From contig CALFWP010000158.1 in NCBI GenBank assembly GCA_937927905.1, positions 1 to 17,082 on the forward strand: DNA of 17,082 bases, written 5' to 3'. A program made the translations under genes and the position numbers. This DNA is from an uncultured Neomegalonema sp. Its GTDB lineage: Bacteria > Pseudomonadota > Alphaproteobacteria > Rhodobacterales > Rhodobacteraceae. The notes below the pieces were generated by a model. The model searched no databases, had not been told where the DNA came from, and saw only the letters and a list, made by a program, of their open reading frames with translations. Shown here in pieces: positions 1 to 8,227 of the stretch; within the stretch, counting starts at the first letter, position 1, and every line of letters begins with the position of its first letter.

Positions 1-485
1 CCGGGCAGCATGTAACCGGCACCACCGATTACAAGTGCGAAAAGCCCATGACGCGTAGGTTCAAATGGAGTTGTGTTGATAAAGTAAAAATAGAATAATG
101 CGAAAAGCATCAGCAAAGCCGGCATGACAATCTTGAAAAACAGAAAGATAACCGGTGCCTTCTGACCGCGGTAACCGGCCTGTGCCAGACTTTGTCTCAG
201 CGCAGTGTTGTTAATCAATTCCTCCATGCGGAATTTCTCAACGGTACTACGCATCAGCCGTACAGTGTCCTCATCCAGATCACCCCGGCGTTTTTTACTC
301 TTTTTCCCGTCAATCATGTGCTGTTTTTTGAGGGATTCGCGCCGGGAATTTATGGATTTCAGGCGTTTACCGGCATTGACCACCTGTGCCGGAAAAAAGG
401 CCATGCAGACCAGGAAAGCCGCAACGCCACTGAGAATAACTGCGTAAAGCGCTTGCGATGACTGAAAAGATGTAAAAAAGTCCAT
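1..485 (-). CDS. tadC: TadC, Tad pilus inner-membrane platform protein (3' part missing)
   Basis: This is the N-terminal 161 residues of a TadC-like protein of the type II secretion F family, cut by the left edge. In Tad systems TadC pairs with TadB to form the inner-membrane platform on which the CpaF/TadA motor acts. The visible part has an N-terminal membrane segment (about residues 11-30), a basic linker rich in Lys and Arg (about 36-70), a charged region ending in a QAGYRG element (about 106-111), which is the usual lead-in to the membrane core in TadC, and two hydrophobic stretches (about 117-138 and 148-161). The start ATG (485-483) has a close AAGGAG ribosome site that overlaps the tadB stop codon, so translation is probably coupled to tadB. 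Assignment rests on position directly after tadB plus membrane layout; the conserved F domain itself lies outside the window. Confidence 0.88.
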   Translation of the reverse strand, partial: MDFFTSFQSSQALYAVILSGVAAFLVCMAFFPAQVVNAGKRLKSINSRRESLKKQHMIDGKKSKKRRGDLDEDTVRLMRSTVEKFRMEELINNTALRQSLAQAGYRGQKAPVIFLFFKIVMPALLMLFALFYFYFINTTPFEPTRHGLFALVIGGAGYMLP

Positions 486-495
486 GACGCGCTCC

Positions 496-1488
496 TTAAA
501 TCTCGAAATCCATCATGGTTTTCATCATGAAAATTCCGCACCCCATCCAAAACAGTCCACCGGCAACCATGTAATTACCTAAAGTTGTAGTAAACAATAA
601 AGATGTGTATTCAGGCGCAATCAGATAAATAATAGAACCCAAAACAAAAGGAAGAGACCCAATAATACCTGCGGATGCTTTAGCCTCAGAAGACAAAGCT
701 TTGATTTTATTCTTCAATTTTTTACGTTCACGCAACGTATTGGACAGATTTCCCATTGCTTCAGCGAGGTTACCACCCGTCTGTTTCTGAATAGACAGCA
801 CAATATTAAAGAAGTTAACCTCGGAAAGCGGCATACGATTATAAAATCTCGACAACGCATCTTCCAGCGTCACACCGACACTGGTTGATTCCGTAATGAT
901 ACGGAATTCCGTTGCCACAGGATCAGGAAGCTCGCGGGCAATGACCCGCATCCCCTCGTTTACAGGCAAACCCGTACGCACACCGCGGACCAGGACGTCA
1001 ATCGCATTCGGAAATTCAGCAATAAACTTCTTTTGCTGACGATTGATACACGAATTGACGAATTTCGGCGTCAGGATAATCATGCTGAATGGAATTGCCG
1101 CTACTGCAATCGCAGGGCTGATACCGGCCCCCATAATCAGAGCAACAGCTACCAAAATACCAAATATGGCGAACTTGGTATAAAGCGACGGAACACTGCC
1201 CTTAAGACCGCCGCGCTCCATCAGAACAGTAAGCGGCACTTTGGAACTTTTTTTGCGCATTTCCTCTTGTTTGCGCAGCTGTTCCTGGATTTGTTTCCGA
1301 CGATCAGGTCCCTTGATCTTTTTATTTTTATCGCTGCCGGATTCTCCCTTGATGCGGTCGGCACCTGATGCACCGGCAGCAGGCAACAAAATGACATGCA
1401 GCATCCCATAAACGGCAAGGAAAGTTAAACCACCCATGGCGGCCATCAATCCTGGTATCCCGAGTGTTTGTGCGAGCGTAGAGTACAT
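496..1488 (-). CDS. tadB: TadB, Tad pilus inner-membrane platform protein
   Basis: This 330-residue protein of the type II secretion F family would form the inner-membrane base of the Tad pilus with TadC, coupling CpaF ATP hydrolysis to pilin extraction. It has an N-terminal membrane segment (about residues 14-37), a very basic cytoplasmic linker (about 45-83), a hydrophobic pair (about 106-140), the F domain (about 155-270, with the AIDVLVRGVRTGLPVNEG and SIQKQTGGNLAEAM elements typical of TadB), and C-terminal membrane segments (about 273-291 and 306-324). Length and layout are normal for TadB. The ATG start is preceded by GGAAGG within an 11-base stretch identical to the one before cpaF. 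About 50 bases separate it from cpaF. Parts of the gene are markedly AT-rich (positions 601-720 are about 36% GC by hand count). Confidence 0.95.
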   Translation of the reverse strand: MYSTLAQTLGIPGLMAAMGGLTFLAVYGMLHVILLPAAGASGADRIKGESGSDKNKKIKGPDRRKQIQEQLRKQEEMRKKSSKVPLTVLMERGGLKGSVPSLYTKFAIFGILVAVALIMGAGISPAIAVAAIPFSMIILTPKFVNSCINRQQKKFIAEFPNAIDVLVRGVRTGLPVNEGMRVIARELPDPVATEFRIITESTSVGVTLEDALSRFYNRMPLSEVNFFNIVLSIQKQTGGNLAEAMGNLSNTLRERKKLKNKIKALSSEAKASAGIIGSLPFVLGSIIYLIAPEYTSLLFTTTLGNYMVAGGLFWMGCGIFMMKTMMDFEI

Positions 1489-1535
1489 TGTGCATCGCCT
1501 TCCGTAATTATGGGCTGATAACAGTCGAAGGCGGC

Positions 1536-3341
1536 TTAACCGGTCACTTCTTCCATACTCGCCAAAGCATCCTGAAGTTCGACCTCGCGGTTATAACTGC
1601 GCGCACGGTCCCAGAAAGCGGGCTGACCGATGCCGGTCGAAACATGCCGTCCGATCAGCATCCCGGAATCATTCTCACCGGTCACATTATACTTGACCAG
1701 GTCCTGGGTAATAATTGTCTCGCCCTCCATGCCGAGCACTTCCGAGACGTGTGTAATCCGGCGCGATCCGTCCCGCAGACGCTGTGCCTGAACCACAACG
1801 TTCACAGCGGACACAATCATTTCACGGATTGTCTTGGAGGGAAGCGAGAAACCACCCATCGTAATCATGGATTCAAGACGTGACAACGCTTCACGGGGGC
1901 TGTTTGCGTGCAACGTTCCCATTGACCCATCGTGACCGGTATTCATGGCCTGAAGCAAATCGAAGGCTTCAGGTCCCCGCACCTCACCCACGATGATCCG
2001 TTCGGGGCGCATCCGCAGACAGTTTTTAACCAGGTCACGCATCGTAACCTCGCCCTTGCCCTCAAGGTTCGGCGGACGTGTTTCCAACCGGACGACGTGC
2101 GGTTGCTGCAATTGAAGTTCCGCGGAGTCTTCGCATGTAATGATCCGCTCATCGTCACCGGCAAATCCCGAAAGACAGTTGAGCAAAGTGGTTTTACCGG
2201 AACCGGTACCGCCGGAAATCAGAATGTTACACCGGCATGCAGCGGCAATCTGCAACACAACTCCGCCCTCATCGGTAATCGCACCGAATTTAATAAGGTC
2301 GGACATTTTGAGCTTATCTTTTTTAAACTTACGGATTGTCAGTGTCGCACCATCGATTGACAGCGGCGGCGCGATAACGTTCACCCGCGAACCATCCAGC
2401 AGACGCGCATCACAGATCGGCGAACTTTCATCCACCCGGCGTCCGACTTTCGACACCATACGCTGACAGATTTCCAACAGCTGCTGATTGTCACGGAAAC
2501 GGATATTCGTAAGTTCGATTTTTCCGTTCACCTCAATATAGACCTGTTCGGCACCGTTCACCATCAGGTCGGCAATATCGTCCCGCTCCAGCAACGGCTC
2601 CAACGGCCCGTAACCCAGAACATCATCACAGATGTCTTCGACGAGGCGCTTTTGCTCGGCGATCGACATGATATGGCCTTTGACCGCAATGATTTCATTG
2701 ACGATCTGGCTGATTTCATTTTCGGCATCCGGTCGCGGCAAAGACACAACGCGACCCATATCCATGGCGTCAATGAGCGCTTCGAAGATTTCCGACTTCA
2801 GAACATAATACGCTTCGTCGTGTGCAACCTCGCGGTTTTGTTCCCGCATCACAGGTGCAGGAGCAGCCTCTTCCTTGAGTTTGGACTTTCCGCGCCCCTT
2901 GTTTGCACCGAAACCGCCTTCGCGCTTGTCCTCGATTTCCAGCATTTGCGCTTCTTCAAGCTCGGCAGTCTTGCGCCGGGCGACATCCCGAAGATTCGAG
3001 GCCGTCTCATTGCGCACCATAGGAGTTTCAAACTCCTCGACGCTGACAGCCGCGGTTCTTTTTTGCACGGCGTAGGCAGTGTCTTCCACAACGGAACGTT
3101 TGACAGGCTTGGCAGGTGCTTTGGAGGCGCTGAGATCAACATTGAGAGCATCAAGAGGGCGCGGCTTTACCTTTGGCGATGTCCGCTGCGCACTTGCACC
3201 GGCAGCACCCGGGCGGGGTGGAGGCGGCGGTGCACGGCGGGCTTTTTCCGGAGCATGCTTTGGCTGATCCGACATCGCCTGTAGCGATGAAGGATCATCT
3301 CTGAGGGGCTTTGCGCCATTATCTGTGCGTTTGCTGAACAT
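1536..3341 (-). CDS. cpaF: CpaF/TadA, Tad pilus assembly motor ATPase
   Basis: This is the cytoplasmic secretion ATPase that powers Tad pilus assembly, a hexameric VirB11/GspE-family enzyme. The ATPase core shows Walker A GGTGSGKTT (about residues 377-385), the Asp box EDSAEL (404-409), Walker B IIVGEVRG (449-456) and the His box GHDGSMGTLHANSP (469-482); all catalytic elements look intact. The N-terminal domain of the family spans about residues 170-340. Ahead of it is a long low-complexity region (about 1-160) with a run of prolines, which makes the protein (601 residues) longer than many CpaF proteins. I chose the ATG at 3341 because GGAAGG sits 6 bases upstream; an in-frame TTG five codons earlier (3356) would place that site inside the gene. 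It sits between cpaE and tadB, as expected in tad operons. Confidence 0.96.
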   Translation of the reverse strand: MFSKRTDNGAKPLRDDPSSLQAMSDQPKHAPEKARRAPPPPPRPGAAGASAQRTSPKVKPRPLDALNVDLSASKAPAKPVKRSVVEDTAYAVQKRTAAVSVEEFETPMVRNETASNLRDVARRKTAELEEAQMLEIEDKREGGFGANKGRGKSKLKEEAAPAPVMREQNREVAHDEAYYVLKSEIFEALIDAMDMGRVVSLPRPDAENEISQIVNEIIAVKGHIMSIAEQKRLVEDICDDVLGYGPLEPLLERDDIADLMVNGAEQVYIEVNGKIELTNIRFRDNQQLLEICQRMVSKVGRRVDESSPICDARLLDGSRVNVIAPPLSIDGATLTIRKFKKDKLKMSDLIKFGAITDEGGVVLQIAAACRCNILISGGTGSGKTTLLNCLSGFAGDDERIITCEDSAELQLQQPHVVRLETRPPNLEGKGEVTMRDLVKNCLRMRPERIIVGEVRGPEAFDLLQAMNTGHDGSMGTLHANSPREALSRLESMITMGGFSLPSKTIREMIVSAVNVVVQAQRLRDGSRRITHVSEVLGMEGETIITQDLVKYNVTGENDSGMLIGRHVSTGIGQPAFWDRARSYNREVELQDALASMEEVTG

Positions 3342-3494
3342 AATCGCCTTCCGCAATCCTAGGTCGGGCGCGCCGTTTGAGGCGCTTAAGAAACCGGGGG
3401 GACTTCTGCCGCCGGCACCATTTTTATACCTGTATTTTGTAAAGACGAGGTGGATACAGCCTGTTAAACCCTCGCCCGCCTCCTAGAAGTTGTA
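3342..3494 (-). other. 153-base gap between cpaE and cpaF
   Basis: This is the longest non-coding gap inside the pilus operon; the other joins are 50 bases or fewer. I found no gene in it. It holds a small GC-rich hairpin (3370-3385: GCGCC, six-base loop, GGCGC) about 30 bases before the cpaF start, an AT-rich stretch (about 3420-3440 on the plus strand) that could host an internal promoter for cpaF-tadB-tadC, and an AGGAGG with no start codon after it. No -35/-10 pair with acceptable spacing stood out. Confidence 0.5.
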
Positions 3495-4793
3495 TTATGC
3501 CTTTTTCTTGGAAATCTTATCGCGCAATGACATGAGCACGTCTTTTACCATGTCTGAAGCCGCCGGTTTTGAGGGCTTTTTGACCGAACCGGATTTTTTG
3601 ATTAGACGCTGATTCAACTCTGTCAATGTCATCACGGTTTCATGCTTGGCGTTAATTTCATTCAGCATCTGACCGTTATTCGATGCGGAACCGAACAAAG
3701 TCGCATCATACATGATTGAAAGCTCGACTTCGGCACCGACAATCTCAACGATGTCTTTTTCGGCGATTTCCGGCCGTTTCGGCATGCCCGTCTGATTAAT
3801 GATAATACGCGGCGGAGCATCATTCGGGCGGCGCTGAACCAGCAGATCATACATTGCCTTAAGGTTTCGCAGTGCGGCCAGCTCAGGCGTAGACACCAGA
3901 ACAATCTCATCCATCTGCACGATGGCTGTCCGGATCCATGGTGTCCAAATGTGCGGAATATCAAACACGACATAATCCGAAGACTTACGGATCACCTCGA
4001 TCATCTCGATAATTGCGGTTTCGTCAAACTCGCTCGAAACCTCAAGTGATGACGGGGCCGCAAGGATCGAGAGATATTCGTCATGCTCGACGAGAAGACG
4101 CTGTAACTTCACATCATCAAGTTCGTCGATTGCACCAAGCGCATCGATAACCGACCGGCTGGGTTCCCTGTTAAAATCAAGCCCGGCTGTTCCGAATTGC
4201 ATGTCAAGATCGACAAGAATGACTTCTTTTTCCTCGTCATTTGCAATCATTGCCGCACAGTTATGCGACAAAGTCGAGGCACCTGCACCCCCCTTGACAT
4301 TTACAAAACCGATAGTCCGCGCAATAGGCGCTTCTTCGGGGTCAGAGAACACCGTTGAAATCGCTTCGATAATCTGCATCGGAGCTGCCGGGACAACGAT
4401 ATACTCGTCAACACCCTGACGTTTGAGTTCACGGTAAAGCGTCACATCATTGGACGGACCGCAGACAATGACTTTCGTGTCAGGGTCACAAACTTCAGCC
4501 AGGCCTTCCAGTTCGTCAAAAATCGCCAGACCGGTTTCTTTTGATTCAAGAATCAAAAGATGCGGTGTAGCACTTTCCTGATAAATCGAGGCTGCTTTTC
4601 CGATCCCGCCCATCGACACCGCAACAGATGTCCGTGTCATGCGACGGTCATATGCCGAATCCTGCAAAGCGGTCGCCAAAGCGGATGTTTCGCAGAAAGC
4701 CTCGATATCAATACGCGGAATAAGCGTTTCGACCGGGCCGCCAAAATTTTGTTCATCGTGATTGTAGTCGTAATTTTGTGCCGCCTGAGACAT
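3495..4793 (-). CDS. cpaE: CpaE/TadZ, MinD-like Tad pilus localisation ATPase
   Basis: This 432-residue protein has the CpaE layout: an N-terminal receiver-like domain (about residues 75-150) without an obvious phospho-acceptor context, then a MinD/ParA-type domain from about 160. CpaE/TadZ proteins direct the Tad machine to its place in the cell, often a pole. The P loop reads KGGAGAST (167-174), so the second, normally catalytic, lysine of the deviant Walker A (KGGxGKT) is Ala; atypical P loops are known in the CpaE/TadZ group. DLDMQFG (195-201) and VVFDIP (275-280) correspond to the later nucleotide-binding motifs. The C-terminus is Lys/Ser rich (about 400-432). The ATG start has a good AAGGAG ribosome site. 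It lies 40 bases after the cpaD-like gene. Confidence 0.95.
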   Translation of the reverse strand: MSQAAQNYDYNHDEQNFGGPVETLIPRIDIEAFCETSALATALQDSAYDRRMTRTSVAVSMGGIGKAASIYQESATPHLLILESKETGLAIFDELEGLAEVCDPDTKVIVCGPSNDVTLYRELKRQGVDEYIVVPAAPMQIIEAISTVFSDPEEAPIARTIGFVNVKGGAGASTLSHNCAAMIANDEEKEVILVDLDMQFGTAGLDFNREPSRSVIDALGAIDELDDVKLQRLLVEHDEYLSILAAPSSLEVSSEFDETAIIEMIEVIRKSSDYVVFDIPHIWTPWIRTAIVQMDEIVLVSTPELAALRNLKAMYDLLVQRRPNDAPPRIIINQTGMPKRPEIAEKDIVEIVGAEVELSIMYDATLFGSASNNGQMLNEINAKHETVMTLTELNQRLIKKSGSVKKPSKPAASDMVKDVLMSLRDKISKKKA

Positions 4794-4833
4794 GGGGCTT
4801 TCTCCTTGATTTCGGCTATACCCGTTTGAGCTG

Positions 4834-5220
4834 TTATTGGATCAACTCTTGAGTACCCTCAGCGGAACTTGCAGTGGCTGTCGGTTCACCTGCGCGGTAC
4901 GACTCGAGAACACGCTGCGTTCTGAACGGATCGCTAGCCGACAACGGCCTTGGTGTTTCCAGGTCTTCCGGCGCAGCAACCATCAGAGTGATATTGCTCT
5001 GGTGCGCACACCCGAAGCCTGGTGTAGGCAGGTTTTGCGGGTTTGAACGAATATCCGGTACCGGTACCTGATCGCAATCATAGACGGTCCCCAGCTTATA
5101 AGTCTCCCAGGGATCATGTGCGGCTTGCGGAGGTTGCGGAGTCTGATATGACGAGCAGGCACCCAGTGCGAACAGAGCGGACAGAGTGGCCATACGTGCT
5201 ATGGTTTTTCCGGTATGCAT
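4834..5220 (-). CDS. cpaD: Short CpaD-like Tad pilus lipoprotein
   Basis: This 128-residue protein starts with a lipoprotein signal: a basic start, a hydrophobic core (about residues 10-20) and the lipobox LGAC with Cys22 as the lipidated residue. The remainder matches the conserved part of CpaD as I remember it: GFGCAHQSNITLMVAAPEDL (about 68-87), followed by a PRP and a YRAGE element (about 108-112). CpaD is a periplasmic, outer-membrane-associated factor supporting the CpaC secretin. Typical CpaD proteins are around 200 residues or more, so the N-terminal half of the family seems to be absent here. Its place between cpaC and cpaE is the usual cpaD slot. It starts 15 bases after the cpaC stop, with only a weak GAGAG-like ribosome site, so it may depend on coupling. 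Confidence 0.82.
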   Translation of the reverse strand: MHTGKTIARMATLSALFALGACSSYQTPQPPQAAHDPWETYKLGTVYDCDQVPVPDIRSNPQNLPTPGFGCAHQSNITLMVAAPEDLETPRPLSASDPFRTQRVLESYRAGEPTATASSAEGTQELIQ

Positions 5221-5235
5221 CTCTAAATCTCTCTA

Positions 5236-7095
5236 TTATTCGATGATGAAGCCGAGGGGCGCGTTAAGCGCCTGACGGGCTGCTGCGATATCCTGTTCGC
5301 CGGTTCCGTAAACTTTGTGAAGGCGCCCGAGCAGGAAGAAATCAATATCACTGGCCGGAGCAAAACCGTCCGTCGGCAGGCGGAATTCAGCTTCCTGGCC
5401 ATGCTGGACGACATACGGTGTGACGAGAATAACCAGTTCGGTTTCGGCTTTGTTGTATTCCTGAGATGAGAACAGCTGCCCCAGGATCGGAATGTTTTTA
5501 ACACCCGGAACACCGGCATGGGTCGCGCTGTCGGTCTGCTGCAACAGACCGGCAATCGACATCGTACCGCCCGAGGGCAATTCGACTGTTGTATTCGCAC
5601 GACGGACCGAAAGGCCCGGGATCTGCAAACCATTGGTCAGCTGAATGGCATTGTCTTCGGTAATTTCACTGATCTCGGTCGCAATTTGCAGGCTGATACG
5701 ACCCGGCCCGACGACAACAGGTGTAAATTCAAGCGCAACACCGAAATCCCGGAACTCAAAGCCGATCTCACCATCTTCAGCGGAAGTCGGAATCGGAAAC
5801 TGGCCGCCTGCCAGAAAGCTGGCGGTTTCGCCCGATACAGCTGTCAGTGTCGGCTCTGCGAGAGTCCGCATAACAGCATGACGCTCAAAAGCCTGTACCA
5901 ACGGTCCGAAATCCACATTTCCGATCGAACCGGTCAACCCTGCAAGCAATCCCGTTGCACCGGTTTGCGCAAAATCAAATAGATTTGCGCCGATAGCCGT
6001 ACCACCAGCGGCACCACCAACGACACTTCCAATGTCCCCGGTGTTTGCGACACTCCAGTCAACACCGAATTGCCGGATAACCGTCCGGTTCATCTCTGCA
6101 ACGCGGACTTTAAGAAGAATCTGGTCGTCGCTGGCAATAGCAAGGCGATCAACGAACAGTGAATCATCCGCGGACGGCGCGGTAACGCCTGCTGCAGTAG
6201 CAGCCGCCAGCATATAACGCTGTATCAGGTTACGGATTTCGGTTGCCTCGGCAGGGCCGCTTGCCGCACCAGTCAGAACAACCTCGCCCAACAGGGTATC
6301 GATCTCAATCAGCGTGTCCGGGAAGTTCCGCTTCAATGCGGCACGCAGCGGACGCAGGTCATAACGGACATTCAGGTCCAGATTCAGGATCTGGTTGTTG
6401 TTATCATCGAACACAATAATATTCGTTGCGCCGACACGAAGACCGATCAGAACAATCTGTCTGGATGTCCGCAGCACCGCGCGAACCGCATTCGGGTCTG
6501 AAACACTGACCTCAGCCGCATCCGCAGGTAAATTCAGTACGGCAGACTTAGAAACGAATATATCCGTTGATTGACCGGCTTCGCTTTCGCCGCCACGATC
6601 AATTGTACTGCGTCCGTAACTCCCGTCACCACGGCGGGCGAACTCAAGTCCGGAAGGGGCCGAATGCGGCAAAGCTTCAACAGAAACCAACGGGCTTGGA
6701 TCAGCCAGAGTGGTAAAATCAACACTGGCAGGCTGCTCAACAATAACCGGTGCAGGAGCACTGACAGGTTCTGCATAAACCGGTTCGGCGTAGACGTCGC
6801 TTATAACATCCTGCGAGATCACCGGATAGGATGTTCCGTCCGCACTGAAAGTATCGACCTGAATTGTATCCGCCGGAAGCACGGTCTCAACTGTACCAAG
6901 ATCACCAACAGATTGATATTGAACGCCGGGCAGCGGTTGTGACCCAACATTTATGGCACCTGAAGCATCTGTGCTGCCTTTATATTCCACGGATCCGTCA
7001 GGACCGATAAAATAATCACTGTCATTTGCAAGAGCGGGTAGAGATACACTCATCGCCAGTAAAGCGGCAGTCGCCTTGGTCGTCGAACGACGCAT
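5236..7095 (-). CDS. cpaC: CpaC/RcpA, Tad pilus outer-membrane secretin
   Basis: This secretin would form the outer-membrane channel of the Tad pilus. With the start chosen here it has 619 residues: a signal peptide (1-23, ending ALA before ND), an unusual linker (about 24-170) rich in Ser, Pro and acidic residues with a VYAEP repeat, the pilus N-terminal domain (about 177-245), a BON-like domain (about 250-295) and the secretin core (about 320-565). The hallmark VPGVKNIPILGQLF is at 529-542. Two starts compete. An upstream ATG at 7149 overlaps the cpaB stop as ATGA but has a poor ribosome site and adds 18 residues before the signal peptide. I prefer the ATG at 7095, which has GGAG 8 bases upstream and gives a normal Sec signal. 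Confidence 0.93.
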   Translation of the reverse strand: MRRSTTKATAALLAMSVSLPALANDSDYFIGPDGSVEYKGSTDASGAINVGSQPLPGVQYQSVGDLGTVETVLPADTIQVDTFSADGTSYPVISQDVISDVYAEPVYAEPVSAPAPVIVEQPASVDFTTLADPSPLVSVEALPHSAPSGLEFARRGDGSYGRSTIDRGGESEAGQSTDIFVSKSAVLNLPADAAEVSVSDPNAVRAVLRTSRQIVLIGLRVGATNIIVFDDNNNQILNLDLNVRYDLRPLRAALKRNFPDTLIEIDTLLGEVVLTGAASGPAEATEIRNLIQRYMLAAATAAGVTAPSADDSLFVDRLAIASDDQILLKVRVAEMNRTVIRQFGVDWSVANTGDIGSVVGGAAGGTAIGANLFDFAQTGATGLLAGLTGSIGNVDFGPLVQAFERHAVMRTLAEPTLTAVSGETASFLAGGQFPIPTSAEDGEIGFEFRDFGVALEFTPVVVGPGRISLQIATEISEITEDNAIQLTNGLQIPGLSVRRANTTVELPSGGTMSIAGLLQQTDSATHAGVPGVKNIPILGQLFSSQEYNKAETELVILVTPYVVQHGQEAEFRLPTDGFAPASDIDFFLLGRLHKVYGTGEQDIAAARQALNAPLGFIIE

Positions 7096-7103
7096 GATTT
7101 CAG

Positions 7104-7107
7104 CTCC
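7104..7107 (-). promoter_or_regulatory. Ribosome binding site that decides the cpaC start
   Basis: GGAG on the minus strand lies 8 bases ahead of the ATG at 7095. The alternative ATG at 7149, which overlaps the cpaB stop, has no comparable purine-rich site close by, so this element favours the downstream start. Confidence 0.55.
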
Positions 7108-7145
7108 GGTTTCATTCATAGAGCGGGTGATGTTCAAAACGTGTC

Positions 7146-8186
7146 TCATTGGGCCCCCGCACTCTGTGGTGTAATGGTATGCACAACAATCGGTCTGCCG
7201 TTCCGGATCAGCGTGACGGTTTCCGCTGGGGCGGATTTTGCGCCCCTATTGACAGGAAGAATTGGCAGATCATCATTTGATTTATTATTTTTGGCATTGT
7301 TCAGAAAACGTGCCTTAGAGTTGTTGGCTGCCTGAAGGCGGGCTTCTACAAGCGCATGAAGATCCAGCGTTGTAACAGGTTTCACCTGATCGATATCATC
7401 GCCGTACTCGTCAATCATTTCCTTGAAACTGCGCAGGCTGAGGGTCAGAAACCCTCTCTGCTGCTGAGCCATTTGCCGTGTAAGTGTAATCAGTTTGGCC
7501 TGTTCCGGCGTCAGTTCAAGTGTTGCAGTACTACCGATAGAGGCCGCAGCTTCCGTCTCATTCAGTTGTTGATCAATGGCCAGAACACGGACGGTTTGCA
7601 TAATCGTATCCGTCTGGTTCAGGGCTTCCGATCTGAGCACAATACCAGAATCTTCATCCAGTTCTTCGATTTGAATTTGGCGGGTCAGAAGGATATCAAC
7701 GAAATCCCCCGGAAGAATAAATCCGCCGGCACCGGTTACGACCGAGATCGGAATTGAAATCGCCCGCATGCCCGGGCGCAGCAGAGCCGCAAGCACACCG
7801 GTACCGTTCAATTCAACAATTTTATTGCTTGTGATCGGCTCACCTTCGACGATCACGAGGCGCGCTGCCGTACCGGTCAGCGTCTCGATGGCATCGACAT
7901 CTTCACCCTCGGTATAGAAATTATCACCGACGGAGTCCGTGGGCCAGGCCTGCCAGGTAAAATCTTCCGGTCCCAAAACCTTGCCGATCGGAATTTCCTG
8001 ACTTGCAACCAGGACCTGGGATGTGACAGGCGCTTCAATTTCTTCCTCGACAGGCTGAATCGCCGCCAGTTGCTGTTGGGGCGCAGGAAGGTTGGCCTGG
8101 CTTTTCAGCGCACTGTTCATCATCCACATGGCTCCCATCGCTGAAACCGCAGCGCACATCAGAATTACCAGTCTCATGCCACGCAT
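7146..8186 (-). CDS. cpaB: CpaB/RcpC, Tad pilus periplasmic assembly protein
   Basis: This 346-residue protein has one N-terminal membrane anchor (about residues 5-23), a SAF-type domain (about 57-125, beginning VLVASQEIPIGKVL) and the RcpC/CpaB domain with LRPGMRAISIPI (about 136-147) and GFILPGDFVDILLT (about 155-168). CpaB sits in the periplasm, anchored in the inner membrane, and supports the secretin and pilus passage. The ATG start has an excellent AAAGGAG site seven bases upstream. It is the first gene of the visible operon, and its TGA overlaps a possible upstream cpaC start. Length and domain order are normal for the family. Confidence 0.95.
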   Translation of the reverse strand: MRGMRLVILMCAAVSAMGAMWMMNSALKSQANLPAPQQQLAAIQPVEEEIEAPVTSQVLVASQEIPIGKVLGPEDFTWQAWPTDSVGDNFYTEGEDVDAIETLTGTAARLVIVEGEPITSNKIVELNGTGVLAALLRPGMRAISIPISVVTGAGGFILPGDFVDILLTRQIQIEELDEDSGIVLRSEALNQTDTIMQTVRVLAIDQQLNETEAAASIGSTATLELTPEQAKLITLTRQMAQQQRGFLTLSLRSFKEMIDEYGDDIDQVKPVTTLDLHALVEARLQAANNSKARFLNNAKNNKSNDDLPILPVNRGAKSAPAETVTLIRNGRPIVVHTITPQSAGAQ

Positions 8187-8217
8187 GGCGCATCTCCTTT
8201 AGAAGCCGGTTCAGTTG

Positions 8218-8227
8218 TTTGTACAAA
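8218..8227. promoter_or_regulatory. Ten-base perfect palindrome ahead of cpaB
   Basis: TTTGTACAAA is a perfect inverted repeat 31 bases upstream of the cpaB start codon. On the minus strand it follows two close copies of GCACTTTT. It sits where a promoter or operator for the pilus operon would be expected, but I could not fit a convincing -35/-10 pair, so its role is a guess. Confidence 0.25.

Noticed and set aside
2652..3284. Long plus-strand open frame (210 residues) antisense to cpaF
   Set aside because: It has no family resemblance and lies opposite the low-complexity part of cpaF, where GC-biased codons create open frames.
3479..3484. Strong AGGAGG (minus strand) just after the cpaE stop
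   Set aside because: No ATG, GTG or TTG follows at a usable distance, so it is not evidence for a small gene.
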